64,000 bases of DNA from Paractinoplanes tereljensis (GTDB lineage Bacteria; Actinomycetota; Actinomycetes; Mycobacteriales; Micromonosporaceae), in NCBI RefSeq assembly GCF_016862435.1, contig NZ_BOMY01000002.1:372001-436000 (forward strand), in the 5' to 3' direction. Positions 23,897 to 32,719 of this stretch are shown piece by piece; within the stretch, counting starts at the first letter, position 1; every line of letters begins with the position of its first letter. A program made the translations under genes and the position numbers. The notes under the pieces were generated by a model. The model was given only the letters and a program-made list of their open reading frames with translations, was not told where the DNA came from and did not search any database.

Positions 23897-24030
23897 CGTC
23901 TACGCTCTCCTCGGTCTCCGGCACGGGTCGTTCGCGCACTTTCCGGCTGCGCCGGGCGGCTCTGCTGCGTGGTTTGAGCGGAAACGTAGCGGCAACCGCT
24001 ATGACGCTTGGGCGACGTTAGGCTCGCGGG

Positions 24031-24603
24031 GTGGAGACGGCGGGGCTGGTGCTGGCGGCCGGGGCCGGTCGCCGTTACGGGAGGGCCAAGGCCCTTGTTC
24101 CGTACGCCGGGAGCCTGCTGGTGGAGCGCGGCGCCGACACGCTCCGCTCGGCTGGTGTCTCACTCAGCGTGGTGGTTTTAGGCGCCTCGGCGCCGGAAGC
24201 CCTGCCGTTCACCGGCGGGTATGACCAGGTCGTTACCAACCCCGAGTGGGCCAGTGGGCTTGGATCCTCGCTGCGTGCGGGGCTGCGCGCGCTGGCCGGC
24301 ACGCCGGCCGGCGCGGTGGTGGTCCTTCTGGTCGACATGCCTGAGGTCACCCCTTCGGCGGTACGCCGGGTGAGCGCCCACGCGGCGGCCGACGCCCTCG
24401 TGATGGGTGGCTATGAGGGGCGGCGCGGGCATCCGGTGCTGCTCGGGCGCGACCACTGGGATGGCGTGATCGCCGTGGCCGAGGGCGACCGGGGTGCCCG
24501 GGACTATCTGCGGGCGCACGCCGAGCAGGTGCGGGTCGTCGAAGTCGGGGACGTGGCCGGTGACCTGGACCTGGATGTGCCGGAGCTCAATCCCTATGCG
24601 TGA
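24031..24603 (+). CDS. MobA-like nucleotidyltransferase (molybdenum cofactor type)
   Basis: A 190-residue NTP-transferase of the MobA/MocA group. The nucleotide-binding loop is LAAGAGRRYGRAKALV (residues 7-22), with LVDMPEVTP (about 99-107) as the metal-binding Asp motif and GGYEGRRGHPVLLGR further on. MocA adds CMP to molybdopterin for xanthine-dehydrogenase-type enzymes; the neighbouring XdhC supports that. A TAGGCT -10-like hexamer ends 6 bp before the GTG and there is no ribosome site, so the mRNA may be leaderless. Overlaps XdhC by 8 bp. Confidence 0.85.
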   Translation: METAGLVLAAGAGRRYGRAKALVPYAGSLLVERGADTLRSAGVSLSVVVLGASAPEALPFTGGYDQVVTNPEWASGLGSSLRAGLRALAGTPAGAVVVLLVDMPEVTPSAVRRVSAHAAADALVMGGYEGRRGHPVLLGRDHWDGVIAVAEGDRGARDYLRAHAEQVRVVEVGDVAGDLDLDVPELNPYA

Positions 24604-25771
24604 CGTGCTGCCCGCGCTGCTGCCGTGGTGGCACGCCGGGGCCGCGGCGGGGCTCGCCACCGTGACCGCCACCTGGTCGAGTGCGCCTCGGGCGGCCGGG
24701 GCGATGATGGCGGTCGGGCCGGACGGTTCGGTCGTCGGCAGCGTGTCGGGCGGGTGCGTGGAGGCGGCCGTGCACGACCTGTGCGTGTCCGTCGCGGCGT
24801 CGGGGGTGCCGCGGACCGCGCGGTTCGGGGTCAGCGACGACGAGGCGTTCGGGGTTGGGCTGACCTGCGGCGGCACCATCTCGGTGCTGGTCGAGCGGGT
24901 CTGCCCGGTGTCGTTCCCGGAGCTGCCCGTGCTCGCCTCGGCCGTGCTGGCCGGACGGCCGGCGACGCTGGTGACCAGGCTCGACGACGCCCGGCACCTT
25001 CTGCTGACCGACGACGGGCCGGTGGGAACGCTCGGCGACCCGTCGCTCGACGCCGCCGTCGCCAACATCTCGGGCCTTCAGCGGATCGGCAAGGTCAACG
25101 CCTCCGCCAGCGATATTCCGAGCCTGCAGCGGATCGGCGAGGTCGGCGCCATCTCGGGCCTCCGCCGGATCGGTGGGGTTGAAATGTTCGCGGCGGCGTT
25201 CCGGCCGGCGGCTCGGATGATTGTGTTCGGGGCTACCGACCATGCCGCGGCCACCGCGCGGATCGGGGCGTTCCTCGGGTATCACGTCACGGTGTGCGAT
25301 GCGCGGCCGGTCTTTGCCACCGCTGCGCGGTTTCCGGGGGCCGACGCCGTCGTGGTCGACTGGCCGCATCGCTACCTGGCCCGGGAGGCCGCGGCGGGAC
25401 GGATCGACGGGCGGACGGTGCTGTGTGTGCTCACCCACGACCCGAAGTTCGACGTGCCGGTGCTCGAGGTGGCGGTTCGGCTCGGGGTCGCGTACATCGG
25501 GGTGATGGGCTCGCGTCGGACCCACCGCGACCGCCTCGCCCGGCTGCGGGCCGCCGGCGTCGCGGAAGTGGATCTTGAAGGGCTTTCCTCGCCGCTCGGC
25601 CTCGATCTGGGCGGGCGCACCCCGGAGGAGACCGCCGTGAGCATCGCCGCCGAGATCGTGGCTCTGCGGCACGGCGGCAGCGGATTACGGCTGAGCGAGA
25701 CCGACGGCCCGATCCACGCAGGTGTTCTCGTCGGTGAGCGTGACACCGTAGAGGCCGCCCACCGGGAATGA
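24596..25771 (+). CDS. XdhC/CoxI family protein with an in-frame triple repeat
   Basis: A 391-residue XdhC-type protein that delivers or sulfurates molybdenum cofactor for xanthine-dehydrogenase-type enzymes. The N-terminal XdhC_CoxI domain (WWHAGAAAGLATVTATWSSA, GSVSGGCVEAAV, LTCGGTISVLVE) and C-terminal NAD-binding XdhC_C domain (VCDARPVFATAARFPGADAV, YIGVMGSRRTHRDRLARLRA, TPEETAVSIAAEI) are complete. Between them, residues about 158-195 are an insertion of three copies of an xSGLQRIGxV motif. A rare TTA codon is codon 364. No molybdenum hydroxylase subunits lie nearby in the window, so the client enzyme is elsewhere. Confidence 0.88.
   Translation: MRDVLPALLPWWHAGAAAGLATVTATWSSAPRAAGAMMAVGPDGSVVGSVSGGCVEAAVHDLCVSVAASGVPRTARFGVSDDEAFGVGLTCGGTISVLVERVCPVSFPELPVLASAVLAGRPATLVTRLDDARHLLLTDDGPVGTLGDPSLDAAVANISGLQRIGKVNASASDIPSLQRIGEVGAISGLRRIGGVEMFAAAFRPAARMIVFGATDHAAATARIGAFLGYHVTVCDARPVFATAARFPGADAVVVDWPHRYLAREAAAGRIDGRTVLCVLTHDPKFDVPVLEVAVRLGVAYIGVMGSRRTHRDRLARLRAAGVAEVDLEGLSSPLGLDLGGRTPEETAVSIAAEIVALRHGGSGLRLSETDGPIHAGVLVGERDTVEAAHRE
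25067..25180 (+). repeat. Triple in-frame repeat inside xdhC
   Basis: Three 30-bp units encode ISGLQRIGKV (25067-25096), IPSLQRIGEV (25115-25144) and ISGLRRIGGV (25151-25180). They are spaced 48 and 36 bp apart, all multiples of three, so the frame is kept. The units lie in the linker between the two XdhC domains. Confidence 0.75.
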
Positions 25772-25783
25772 CAGCAGCGAGGA

Positions 25784-26683
25784 TCAGAGGTAGCTGACGC
25801 CGGTCAGGTCCTCGGCTACCGACCACAGGCGTTTTGCGATTGCCGGGTCGGTGGCGTCACGGCTGGCTCGGGCCTCCGTAACGCGGCCTCGGGTCTCCCA
25901 CAGGCCCGCTGGGCCGAAGAACTGGCCGCCGTGCACGCCGGGGGCGGTCGCCGCGTACAGCTGCGGCAGTGTGCCCTGCTCGGTTGGCTGGGTGGCCAGC
26001 AGGCCGGCCCGGGCGATGACCCGGCCCAGGCGGCCGCGGTGTTCCCAGGCGCGCGGGGTCAGGTTGGTGCGGGTCAGGCCGGGGTGGGCCAGCGCGCTGA
26101 CGATCGGGGAACCGGCGGCGCGCAGGCGGCGGTCCAGTTCGAAGCCGAAGATCGTGGTGGCGAGCTTGGATCGGCCGTATGCCGGGCTGGCGCGGTAGTC
26201 GCGCTCGAACATCAGGTCGTCGAAGTCCAGGTGTGCGTTTTTGTGGGTGATTGAGCTGAGGCTGATCACCCGGGCGTCCGCGGTCAGGTTGCCCAGCAGC
26301 AGGCCGGTCAGCGCGAAATGGCCGAGCATGTTGGTGCCGAGCTGGATCTCGAAGCCGTCGGCGGTGGTCCGGCGCGGGCCGAGCAGCACCAGGCCGGCGT
26401 TGTTGACCAGCAGGTCGATCGCCGGGTGGTCGGCGGCCAGCTTCGCCGCGAACGCCCGCACCGAGGCGAGCGAGGCCAGGTCCAGCTCGCGCACCTCGAC
26501 GTCGCCGCCGATCTCCCGGGCGGCCTCGGCGCCGGCGGTGGTGTTGCGGACGGCCAGCACGACGTGGGCGCCGTGGTGGGCCAGTTCGGTGGCGGTGACC
26601 CGGCCGAGGCCCGAGTTCGCGCCGGTCACGACGGCGATCCTGCCGCGCTGGTCAGGGATGCGGTCAGCGTTCCATCCGGTCAT
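25784..26683 (-). CDS. SDR-family oxidoreductase
   Basis: A 299-residue short-chain dehydrogenase. The cofactor loop is TGANSGLGRVTA (about 20-31), NNAGLV follows near residue 93, and the catalytic YGRSK motif lies near residue 170. The sequence style resembles the retinol-dehydrogenase/protochlorophyllide-reductase-like SDRs common in actinomycetes. I chose the ATG at 26683, which has GGAGC 6 nt upstream; an ATG at 26695 is an alternative. It is divergent from an MmyB-type HTH regulator, an arrangement seen repeatedly for this SDR group. Confidence 0.88.
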   Translation of the reverse strand: MTGWNADRIPDQRGRIAVVTGANSGLGRVTATELAHHGAHVVLAVRNTTAGAEAAREIGGDVEVRELDLASLASVRAFAAKLAADHPAIDLLVNNAGLVLLGPRRTTADGFEIQLGTNMLGHFALTGLLLGNLTADARVISLSSITHKNAHLDFDDLMFERDYRASPAYGRSKLATTIFGFELDRRLRAAGSPIVSALAHPGLTRTNLTPRAWEHRGRLGRVIARAGLLATQPTEQGTLPQLYAATAPGVHGGQFFGPAGLWETRGRVTEARASRDATDPAIAKRLWSVAEDLTGVSYL

Positions 26684-26788
26684 CGGCTGCTCCATTCGGT
26701 TGCCGAAGACGTTAGAAGCCGCCCGGCCGGTTTCCGTAGTACTGCCAGACCTACCTTGCGACTCCGCCGCGGCGGCACACTGGGGGGC

Positions 26789-27667
26789 ATGACCCATCCG
26801 TACGCTCGTGAGCTCGGTGATTTTCTCCGCGCCCGGCGCAGCCGGCTGCGGCCGGCCGACGTCGGCCTGGAGCCGGGCGGCCGCCGCAAGGTCACCGGGC
26901 TGCGGCGCGAGGAGCTGGCCCTGCTGGCCGGCCTGAGCACCGACTACTACCAGCGGATGGAGCAGGGCCGGGAGGTTCGCCCGTCGGACAGCGTGCTGGA
27001 CGCGCTGGCCGCCGCGCTCGCCCTCGACGACGAGGAACGCCGGCATCTGTTCACTCTGGCCCAGGCCGCTCGCCGGCCGGTGCCGATCCCTGCCGACCGT
27101 GAGCCGGAACGAGTGCCGGACAGCACCCGGCGGCTGCTGCGGGTGCTGGCGACGCCGGCGGTCGTGCTCGGCCGGCACCTCGACCTGCTCGACTGGAACC
27201 CGATGGCCGAGGCGCTGCTCGGCGACCCGGACGGATACCCGCCGGAGCGGCTCAACATGCTTCTGCTGATGTTCGACGACACCCTGACCAACGACCGCAG
27301 CTGCCCGGACTGGGAGCAGCAGGCCCTCGACTACATCGGGATGATGCGCGCCGCCGTCGCCACCGACCCCACCCATCCGCGGGCCACCGCCATCGTCGGC
27401 GAGCTGAGCATCCGCAGCGCCGAGTTCCGCCGGCTGTGGGCCCGGCACGACGTGCGCGAGTCGGTGCGCGGCACCAAGACCTTCCGGATTCCCGAGGTCG
27501 GCGACCTGGTTCTCGACTGGGACAGCTATCCGCTGCCCGGCAATCCCGGCCCGATGATGCTGGTCTGGACGGCCGAGCCGGGCAGCCCGAACGCGGACCG
27601 GCTGCATCTACTGGCATCGCTGCGAGCCACCCGGGCCCGGTGCGGACCGGCCGCCCCGGGACAATAG
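26789..27667 (+). CDS. HTH regulator with MmyB-like ligand-binding domain
   Basis: A 292-residue regulator. Residues 4-80 are an XRE-type HTH with the group's signature GGRRKVTGLRREELALLAGL followed by STDYYQRMEQGREVRPS; residues 105-280 are the MmyB-like PAS-fold domain (LLDWNPMAEALLGDP, FRRLWARHDVRESVRGTK). In Streptomyces such proteins are thought to bind fatty acids and control a divergent SDR gene, which fits the gene at 25784-26683. ATG chosen at 26789, preceded by a G-rich site. HAD gene follows after 4 bp. Confidence 0.9.
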   Translation: MTHPYARELGDFLRARRSRLRPADVGLEPGGRRKVTGLRREELALLAGLSTDYYQRMEQGREVRPSDSVLDALAAALALDDEERRHLFTLAQAARRPVPIPADREPERVPDSTRRLLRVLATPAVVLGRHLDLLDWNPMAEALLGDPDGYPPERLNMLLLMFDDTLTNDRSCPDWEQQALDYIGMMRAAVATDPTHPRATAIVGELSIRSAEFRRLWARHDVRESVRGTKTFRIPEVGDLVLDWDSYPLPGNPGPMMLVWTAEPGSPNADRLHLLASLRATRARCGPAAPGQ

Positions 27668-27671
27668 CCGG

Positions 27672-28262
27672 GTGCGACTACCCCTTCCGGACGGCGATTT
27701 CCAGGCCTACCTGTTCGACTGCGACGGCACCATCACCGACTCGATGCCGGCGCACTACCGCGCCTGGACGACGGCGCTGTCCGAGTGGGGCGGCGAGTTC
27801 CCCGAGGACCTGTTCTATGCGTGGGGCGGGCGGACGGTCGTCGAGATCATCGAGGATCTGAACGCCCGGCAGGGCCTGGCGATGCCGGTGGCCGCGGTGG
27901 CCGCCCGTCGCGAGGCCCTCTTCCAGGAGAGCCTCGGCGACATGCGGGCGGTGCCGGGGGTGCTGGCGCACATCGAGGACGCGTACGCCCGGGTGCCGTT
28001 CGCGGTGGTCTCGGGCAGCACCCGCGAGTCGGTGACCGCGTCGCTGGCGGCGCTCGACCTGCTCGACCGGTTCCCGGTGCTGGTCTGCGCGGGCGATTAC
28101 ACCAAGCCCAAGCCGGACCCGGAGGCGTACCTTCTGGCCGCCCTCCTGCTGGATGTCCCGCCGGCCGAGTGCCTGGTCTTCGAGGACACCGACCTGGGCA
28201 TCCAGGCGGCGACCGCGGCCGGCATGGCCGCCGTCCGGGTGCCGCCGCCGTGGCTGCGCTGA
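27672..28262 (+). CDS. HAD-family hydrolase (beta-phosphoglucomutase-like)
   Basis: A 196-residue HAD phosphatase. Motif I is FDCDGTITDS (residues 14-23), motif II VVSGSTRES (S near 116), motif III TKPKPDPEAY (K near 141) and motif IV EDTDLGIQAA. The cap insert and DxDGT loop place it in the beta-phosphoglucomutase/sugar-phosphatase branch; the substrate is probably a sugar phosphate. GTG start 4 bp after the regulator stop, so the two are co-transcribed. It ends 1 bp before the convergent monooxygenase stop. Confidence 0.88.
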   Translation: MRLPLPDGDFQAYLFDCDGTITDSMPAHYRAWTTALSEWGGEFPEDLFYAWGGRTVVEIIEDLNARQGLAMPVAAVAARREALFQESLGDMRAVPGVLAHIEDAYARVPFAVVSGSTRESVTASLAALDLLDRFPVLVCAGDYTKPKPDPEAYLLAALLLDVPPAECLVFEDTDLGIQAATAAGMAAVRVPPPWLR

Positions 28263-28263
28263 G

Positions 28264-29391
28264 CTAGTTGACTCCGGCGGTGAGTTCGCCGAACAGGCGG
28301 CTGGCCGCTGGTGAGCTGAACTGGCGGGCCAGCTCGGCCCGGGCGATCTGCTTGCGGAACTCACCCTCGTAGGAGGAGTCGCCGGCGTTGTGCATGACGT
28401 CGGTGATCCAGGCCGCGAAGGCCTGGTAGTTCCAGATGTGCCGCAGACAGGTCTCCGAGTAATTGGCGAGCTCGCTCGGGTCGTGAATCAGGGCGTGGGC
28501 GAACACCTCGGCGTCGTTGAGGGCGAGGTTGATGCCCTTGGCGCTCATCGGCGGCACGATGTGCGCCGCGTCGCCGAGCAGGTAGAGCCGGCCGTAGCTC
28601 ATCGGCTCGTAGACCACGCTGCGCAGCGGCACGAGTTGCTTCTCGAGGATGCGGCCGGCGGTCAGCGGCTTGCCGAACCGGGCTTCGAGCTCGCTCCAGA
28701 TCCGCTCGTCCGTCCACTCCTCGACGGTGTCGTCGAGCGGGCACTGGAGATAGATGCGGCTGTTCCCCGGGCCGCGCGGGATCAGCCCGGCCAGACCCCG
28801 GGAGTGGATCGCCATGCCGGAGGAGTGCGCCGGCACCTCGGCCAGGACGCTCAGCCAGGCATACCCGTACTCGTGGGAGTATCGGGTCAGGACCCCCGCC
28901 GGGATGGACGCGCGGCTGACGCCCCGGTCCCCGTCGCAGCCGGCGAGGTATTCGCCGATGATCGTGGTGTCGCGATAGCGCACCACGCCGTTTTCCGGGT
29001 CCACCGAGATGTCCGCGACCTCGTAGCGGAGGTCTCCCCCGTCGCGGAGGAAGACCTCGGTGAGGTTGTGGACCAGGACCTGCTGGGGGCAGAAGACGCT
29101 GTCGCTGTTGTCGTCGCCGTCGAACTCGATCGGCAGCTCTTCCCCGTCGATCCAGAAGCCGCCCTCGACCTCGGCGATGGGTTCGCCGGCCAGCACCTCG
29201 TCGAGGCCCCACTCGCGGAACAGGCGCACCCCGCGACTGTCGATCGTGCCGGCGCGTTGCCGCCGTTCGACGTACTCCCGGCTGCGCCTCTCCAAGATCA
29301 CGCAGCCGATGCCGTGGCGAAGCAGCAGGTTGCCGAGCGTGAGCCCGGCAACCCCGGCTCCGATGATCACTACCTTGGTCGTTTCGGTCAT
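28264..29391 (-). CDS. FAD-dependent monooxygenase (4-hydroxybenzoate 3-monooxygenase-like)
   Basis: A 375-residue class A flavoprotein hydroxylase strongly resembling PobA. Visible are the FAD loop IIGAGVAGLTLG (9-20), the E/R pair in ILERRSREYVERRQRAGTID, the second FAD motif YLLGDAAHIVPPMSAKGINL with LALNDAEVFAHAL, and the DG-type CDGDRGVSR near residue 160. It should hydroxylate 4-hydroxybenzoate or a close analogue with NAD(P)H and O2. No ring-cleavage genes are beside it, so the product pathway is unclear. ATG at 29391 directly precedes the FAD fold. Confidence 0.88.
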   Translation of the reverse strand: MTETTKVVIIGAGVAGLTLGNLLLRHGIGCVILERRSREYVERRQRAGTIDSRGVRLFREWGLDEVLAGEPIAEVEGGFWIDGEELPIEFDGDDNSDSVFCPQQVLVHNLTEVFLRDGGDLRYEVADISVDPENGVVRYRDTTIIGEYLAGCDGDRGVSRASIPAGVLTRYSHEYGYAWLSVLAEVPAHSSGMAIHSRGLAGLIPRGPGNSRIYLQCPLDDTVEEWTDERIWSELEARFGKPLTAGRILEKQLVPLRSVVYEPMSYGRLYLLGDAAHIVPPMSAKGINLALNDAEVFAHALIHDPSELANYSETCLRHIWNYQAFAAWITDVMHNAGDSSYEGEFRKQIARAELARQFSSPAASRLFGELTAGVN

Positions 29392-29429
29392 GCGCCCACT
29401 CTGAGCCGGGCGAGCGCCGTCACCAACCG

Positions 29430-30284
29430 TTAATTGACTGCTGGATACGGGAAAGCCGCCAAGTAGTCGCGCACCTCGGTGGCGGGGTGGCCGATGGCCT
29501 TCTCCAGGGTCGGGTCGGTCACCGCGAACTCGCCCCGGCGGGCCGCCCGGAACATGCCGAGGGTGAAGTCGGCGAACTCGCCCGCGACCGCCCGGAACTC
29601 CTCGTCGTCGACGACCACCCGGGCGATCGGGCGGCCGGTGACCTCGCTCAGCAGGGCCGCCACCTCGGCGAGGTCGACCGCGGCCGGGCCGGTGAGCGGC
29701 GGGGTCACGCCGTCGAGCAGGTCGGTCGAGGTCAGCGCGGCGACGGCGACGGCGGCCAGGTCGGCGTGGCCGGTCCAGGACACCGGGCCGTCGGCCGGCA
29801 GCGCGAGCACCCCGGTCTCGACCGCCCGGGGCAGGTAGAAGCCGAGCGTGGTGACGTAGAAGCCGTTGCGCAGGACGGTGAACGGCACGCCCGCGGCGGC
29901 CAGATAGTCCTCGGTCGCCGCGTGCACCAGCATCGGGGCGAACTGCGAGTCGTGCGCGGCGGCCTGGTGACCGGTGTAGATGATGCGCCGGGCGCCGGCC
30001 GCGCGGGCCGTGTCGATGGCGACCTTGTTCGCGGCCACGGCCGCCTCGGTGCCGCGGATCGAGGCCGAGATGATCAGGACCTGGTCGGCGCCCTCGAAGG
30101 CGGAGGCGAGCGACGCCGGGTCGGTGAAGTCGCCCCGGCGGACCCGCACACCCCGGGCCGCCAGGTGCGCCGCCGCGCCCGGATCGCGGACGCTGACCCC
30201 CAGTTCGGCGGCCGGGAACCGGGTCAGGAGCAGGTCGAGGACCTGCGAGCCGAGCTTGCCGGTGGCGCCGGTAACAACGATCAT
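29430..30284 (-). CDS. NmrA/QorB-like NAD(P)H-binding oxidoreductase
   Basis: A 284-residue atypical SDR. The cofactor motif is VTGATGKLGSQVLD (4-17) and the order of segments (VRVRRGDFTDPASLASAFEG, GARRIIYTGHQAAA, FTVLRNGFYV) matches QorB quinone reductase and related azoreductase-like proteins, which lack the SDR Tyr-Lys pair. It may reduce quinones or act as a redox sensor. Divergent from a TetR gene with two related operator-like sites between them, so it is probably the TetR target. AAGGAGAAG precedes the ATG. Confidence 0.87.
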   Translation of the reverse strand: MIVVTGATGKLGSQVLDLLLTRFPAAELGVSVRDPGAAAHLAARGVRVRRGDFTDPASLASAFEGADQVLIISASIRGTEAAVAANKVAIDTARAAGARRIIYTGHQAAAHDSQFAPMLVHAATEDYLAAAGVPFTVLRNGFYVTTLGFYLPRAVETGVLALPADGPVSWTGHADLAAVAVAALTSTDLLDGVTPPLTGPAAVDLAEVAALLSEVTGRPIARVVVDDEEFRAVAGEFADFTLGMFRAARRGEFAVTDPTLEKAIGHPATEVRDYLAAFPYPAVN

Positions 30285-30295
30285 GACTTCTCCTT

Positions 30296-30362
30296 AACGT
30301 TGATAACAACGAAACGTTAGCACTGATTTTCCGGCGTTACGCAAGAGCTGTTATCGTCGTTA
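30296..30362. promoter_or_regulatory. Paired TetR operator candidates
   Basis: Site 1 is the CGTTG-ATAA-CAACG dyad (30298-30311) within AACGTTGATAACAA. Site 2 (30349-30362) reads on the minus strand AACGACGATAACA, the same AACG-N2-GATAACA motif. They flank the promoters of the divergent NmrA-like and TetR genes, as expected for an autoregulating TetR repressor. Confidence 0.6.
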
Positions 30363-30363
30363 C

Positions 30364-31029
30364 ATGGATGAGGTGCGGGCCGCGATCATCGAGGCCGGGA
30401 GCCGGTTGCTGCGCGAGGAAGGGGCCCGCGGGGTCACCACCCGGGCGGTCTCGCAGGCGGCGGGAGTGCAGCCGCCGACCATCTACCGGCTCTTCGGCGA
30501 CAAGGACGGCCTGCTCGACGCCCTGGCCGAGCACGCGATGGCGGCCTACGTCGGCGAGAAGGCGATCGACGCCGAGCGCGACCCGCTGACCGACCTCCGG
30601 GACGGCTGGCGCGGGCACCTCGCCTTCGGGCTGGCCAACCCCGACCTGTTCCAGCTGCTCAGCGACCCGCACCGGCGCGGCTCACCGGCGGTGGCGGCCG
30701 GCGACCAGATCCTGCGCCGCCGGGTGCACCGGCTGGCCGCGGCCGGCATGCTGCGGGTGAGCGAGGAGCGGGCGGTCGAGATGATCCAGGCGGCCGGCCG
30801 GGGCGCGGTGCTGGCCATGCTGACCGGCAACGACCCAGGTCTAGGCGACGCGATGTTCGACGCGATCACGGCCGCGGTCCTCACCGACGGGCCGGCCGTG
30901 CCGTCGAACGAGGCGCGCACCGTCGCGGTCGCGTTCGCCGCGATCATCGATCAGCTGCCGGCCCTCAGCGACGCCGAGCGGGCCCTGATGGCGGAGTGGC
31001 TGGCCCGGGCGATCAAGGACGCGCCCTGA
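30364..31029 (+). CDS. TetR-family transcriptional regulator
   Basis: A 221-residue repressor. The N-terminal HTH (5-50) reads [20 protein letters not shown] then [20 protein letters not shown]. The ligand domain ends in [20 protein letters not shown]. It is divergent from the NmrA/QorB-like gene and separated from it by two matching operator-like sites; autorepression and control of the oxidoreductase in response to a quinone-like ligand is the natural reading. The 3' end overlaps the convergent GlxA-type gene by 17 bp. Confidence 0.9.
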   Translation: MDEVRAAIIEAGSRLLREEGARGVTTRAVSQAAGVQPPTIYRLFGDKDGLLDALAEHAMAAYVGEKAIDAERDPLTDLRDGWRGHLAFGLANPDLFQLLSDPHRRGSPAVAAGDQILRRRVHRLAAAGMLRVSEERAVEMIQAAGRGAVLAMLTGNDPGLGDAMFDAITAAVLTDGPAVPSNEARTVAVAFAAIIDQLPALSDAERALMAEWLARAIKDAP

Positions 31030-31894
31030 GCCGGCGAAGCATGCGGGCATCCGTGAAGCCGACCGCCCGGGCGGCGGCCTCGACCGTGGTGCCGTGGCCG
31101 ATCAGGTATTCGGCCCGTTCCACCCGCAGCACCTGCTGGTAGCGCAGCGGGGTGCGGCCGGTCGCGGCGGTGAACAGCCTGGTCAGGGTGCGTTCGCTGA
31201 CGCCCGCCTCGGTCGCCAGGTCGGTCAGCGGCAGCGGCGCCGCGAACTCGGCGTCGATCCGGTCCTGCACCCGGTGCACCACATCGGACAGGTGGGCGCG
31301 GTGCCGCAGCATCGCGCTGGCCTGCTGCTCGTCGCCGTTGCGCCGGGCGTAGACCACCATCTCGCGGGCCACCCGGGCCGCGGTGGCCGGGCCGTGCCGC
31401 AGCGCCACCAGGTGCAGGGCCAGGTCGATGCCGCTGGCGATGCCGGCCGAGGTCACCACCCGGTCGTCACTGACGTACAGCACGTCGCGCACGACGGTGG
31501 CCTGCGGAAACGATCGGGCCAGGGAGTCCTGCAGGTCGTGGTGAGTGGTGCAGCGGCGGCCGTCGAGCAGGCCGGCCCGGCCCAGGGCGTCGGCCCCGGC
31601 GCAGACGCTGGCCACCGTGCCACCCGCCGCGTGATGATCCGCCAGCCGTTGCAGGGTCTCGGCCGCGAACGCTCCGTAACCGCTGCGCCAGCCCGGAACC
31701 ACCAGCAGATCGTCGGGGGTCACCCGCGGCCACTCGACCTCGGCGTGCAGGGACACGCCCTGCCAGGTCGGCACTGGCGTGGCCTCCGCGACATAGGCCA
31801 TCGAGTAGCCGTCGGCGGTGCCGAACACCTGCGCCGGCCCGGCCAGATCGAGCAGATGGACCTGCGGGGTCAGCACGAACACCACCCGGCTCAC
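31013..31894 (-). CDS. GlxA-family AraC-type regulator (DJ-1/PfpI domain plus AraC HTH), short C-terminus
   Basis: A 293-residue regulator with an N-terminal DJ-1/PfpI-like domain ([40 protein letters not shown]) and a C-terminal AraC double HTH ([40 protein letters not shown]). The protein ends at [10 protein letters not shown], about 15 residues earlier than usual, so the tail after the second HTH is missing; the stop lies in the 17-bp overlap with the TetR gene. The nucleophile-elbow Cys (VCAGA) is present. It follows the isochorismatase-like gene by 7 bp, a common pairing. Confidence 0.87.
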   Translation of the reverse strand: MSRVVFVLTPQVHLLDLAGPAQVFGTADGYSMAYVAEATPVPTWQGVSLHAEVEWPRVTPDDLLVVPGWRSGYGAFAAETLQRLADHHAAGGTVASVCAGADALGRAGLLDGRRCTTHHDLQDSLARSFPQATVVRDVLYVSDDRVVTSAGIASGIDLALHLVALRHGPATAARVAREMVVYARRNGDEQQASAMLRHRAHLSDVVHRVQDRIDAEFAAPLPLTDLATEAGVSERTLTRLFTAATGRTPLRYQQVLRVERAEYLIGHGTTVEAAARAVGFTDARMLRRLRARP

Positions 31895-31901
31895 GATCCG
31901 G

Positions 31902-32486
31902 TCACACCCCCAGATAGTCGTCCGTGCTGCGGACCGTGGCGAACCGGCCGGCCAGGACGTATGCGGTGCGGGCCTTGATGTCCGCCGCCGAAAGCGTACG
32001 CGGATCGGCCAGCAACTCCTCCACGGATCGGTCGGCCGGGGCGTCCCAGTGCGCGATCGGGAACGTTCCGGTGGCGTCGATGACGAACGTCACCTCGTAG
32101 CCGAAATCGGAGGCGACCCGGGCGGTGGTCTCCACACACTGCTCGGTGTTCAGCCCGGTAACTGTCACCGAACGCACCCCGGCCGCGGTCAGCGTCTGCC
32201 CGAGGTTCGTGGTGGAGAACGCGTTGTGCGAGGTCTTGGTGATGATCGGCTCGCCGTCGGCCGGCTTCAGATCGTCCACGATCCGCACATGGCCATTCGC
32301 CGGATCGAACAATCCACCGCTTCCCGGCTCCGAGTGCAGCACCCACACCACCAATTCGCCGTTGGCCCGCGCGGCGTCGACCAGCCGCTGAACATTGCCG
32401 ATCAGCGCCGGATTGTCGAGCGCCTTCCACAGCGGCCGCGCCCGGAAGGACTCCTGAATGTCGATCACGATCAGAGCGTTTGTCAT
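31902..32486 (-). CDS. Cysteine hydrolase (isochorismatase-like)
   Basis: A 194-residue isochorismatase-fold hydrolase. The catalytic triad is readable: D near residue 9 (LIVIDIQESF), K near 83 (IITKTSHNAF) and C near 118 (GLNTEQCVETTAR). The family includes nicotinamidases, ureidohydrolases and isochorismatases; the substrate cannot be told. It is co-transcribed with the GlxA-type regulator gene downstream, which may sense its substrate or product. Confidence 0.88.
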   Translation of the reverse strand: MTNALIVIDIQESFRARPLWKALDNPALIGNVQRLVDAARANGELVVWVLHSEPGSGGLFDPANGHVRIVDDLKPADGEPIITKTSHNAFSTTNLGQTLTAAGVRSVTVTGLNTEQCVETTARVASDFGYEVTFVIDATGTFPIAHWDAPADRSVEELLADPRTLSAADIKARTAYVLAGRFATVRSTDDYLGV

Positions 32487-32719
32487 AACCCCATCCTTCG
32501 CCGCCGGCCCGGCGGCAGGACAGACACCATCCGGCCCATCAGCGGAACGATCCGGTCACGCATTTTCTAAATACGGGCATGGCCGGTCCCGTGCCACTCA
32601 GCGCGGGCGCCGTCGTTGGTCACCCACTTTGCCCGGATTCCGGGCGGGCCCGATTCTCCGGGTTCGATCCGGGCGTTACCCGATTAACCACTGAGCCCGC
32701 ATCGACCAGGCTCGACGTC

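Noticed and set aside
32641..32700. tRNA-like T-loop (GGTTCGATCC) with GCGGGC/GCCCGC arms
   Set aside because: Only about 57 nt separate the arms, there is no D arm or anticodon stem, and the T-arm does not pair properly. I treat it as chance or a weak hairpin.
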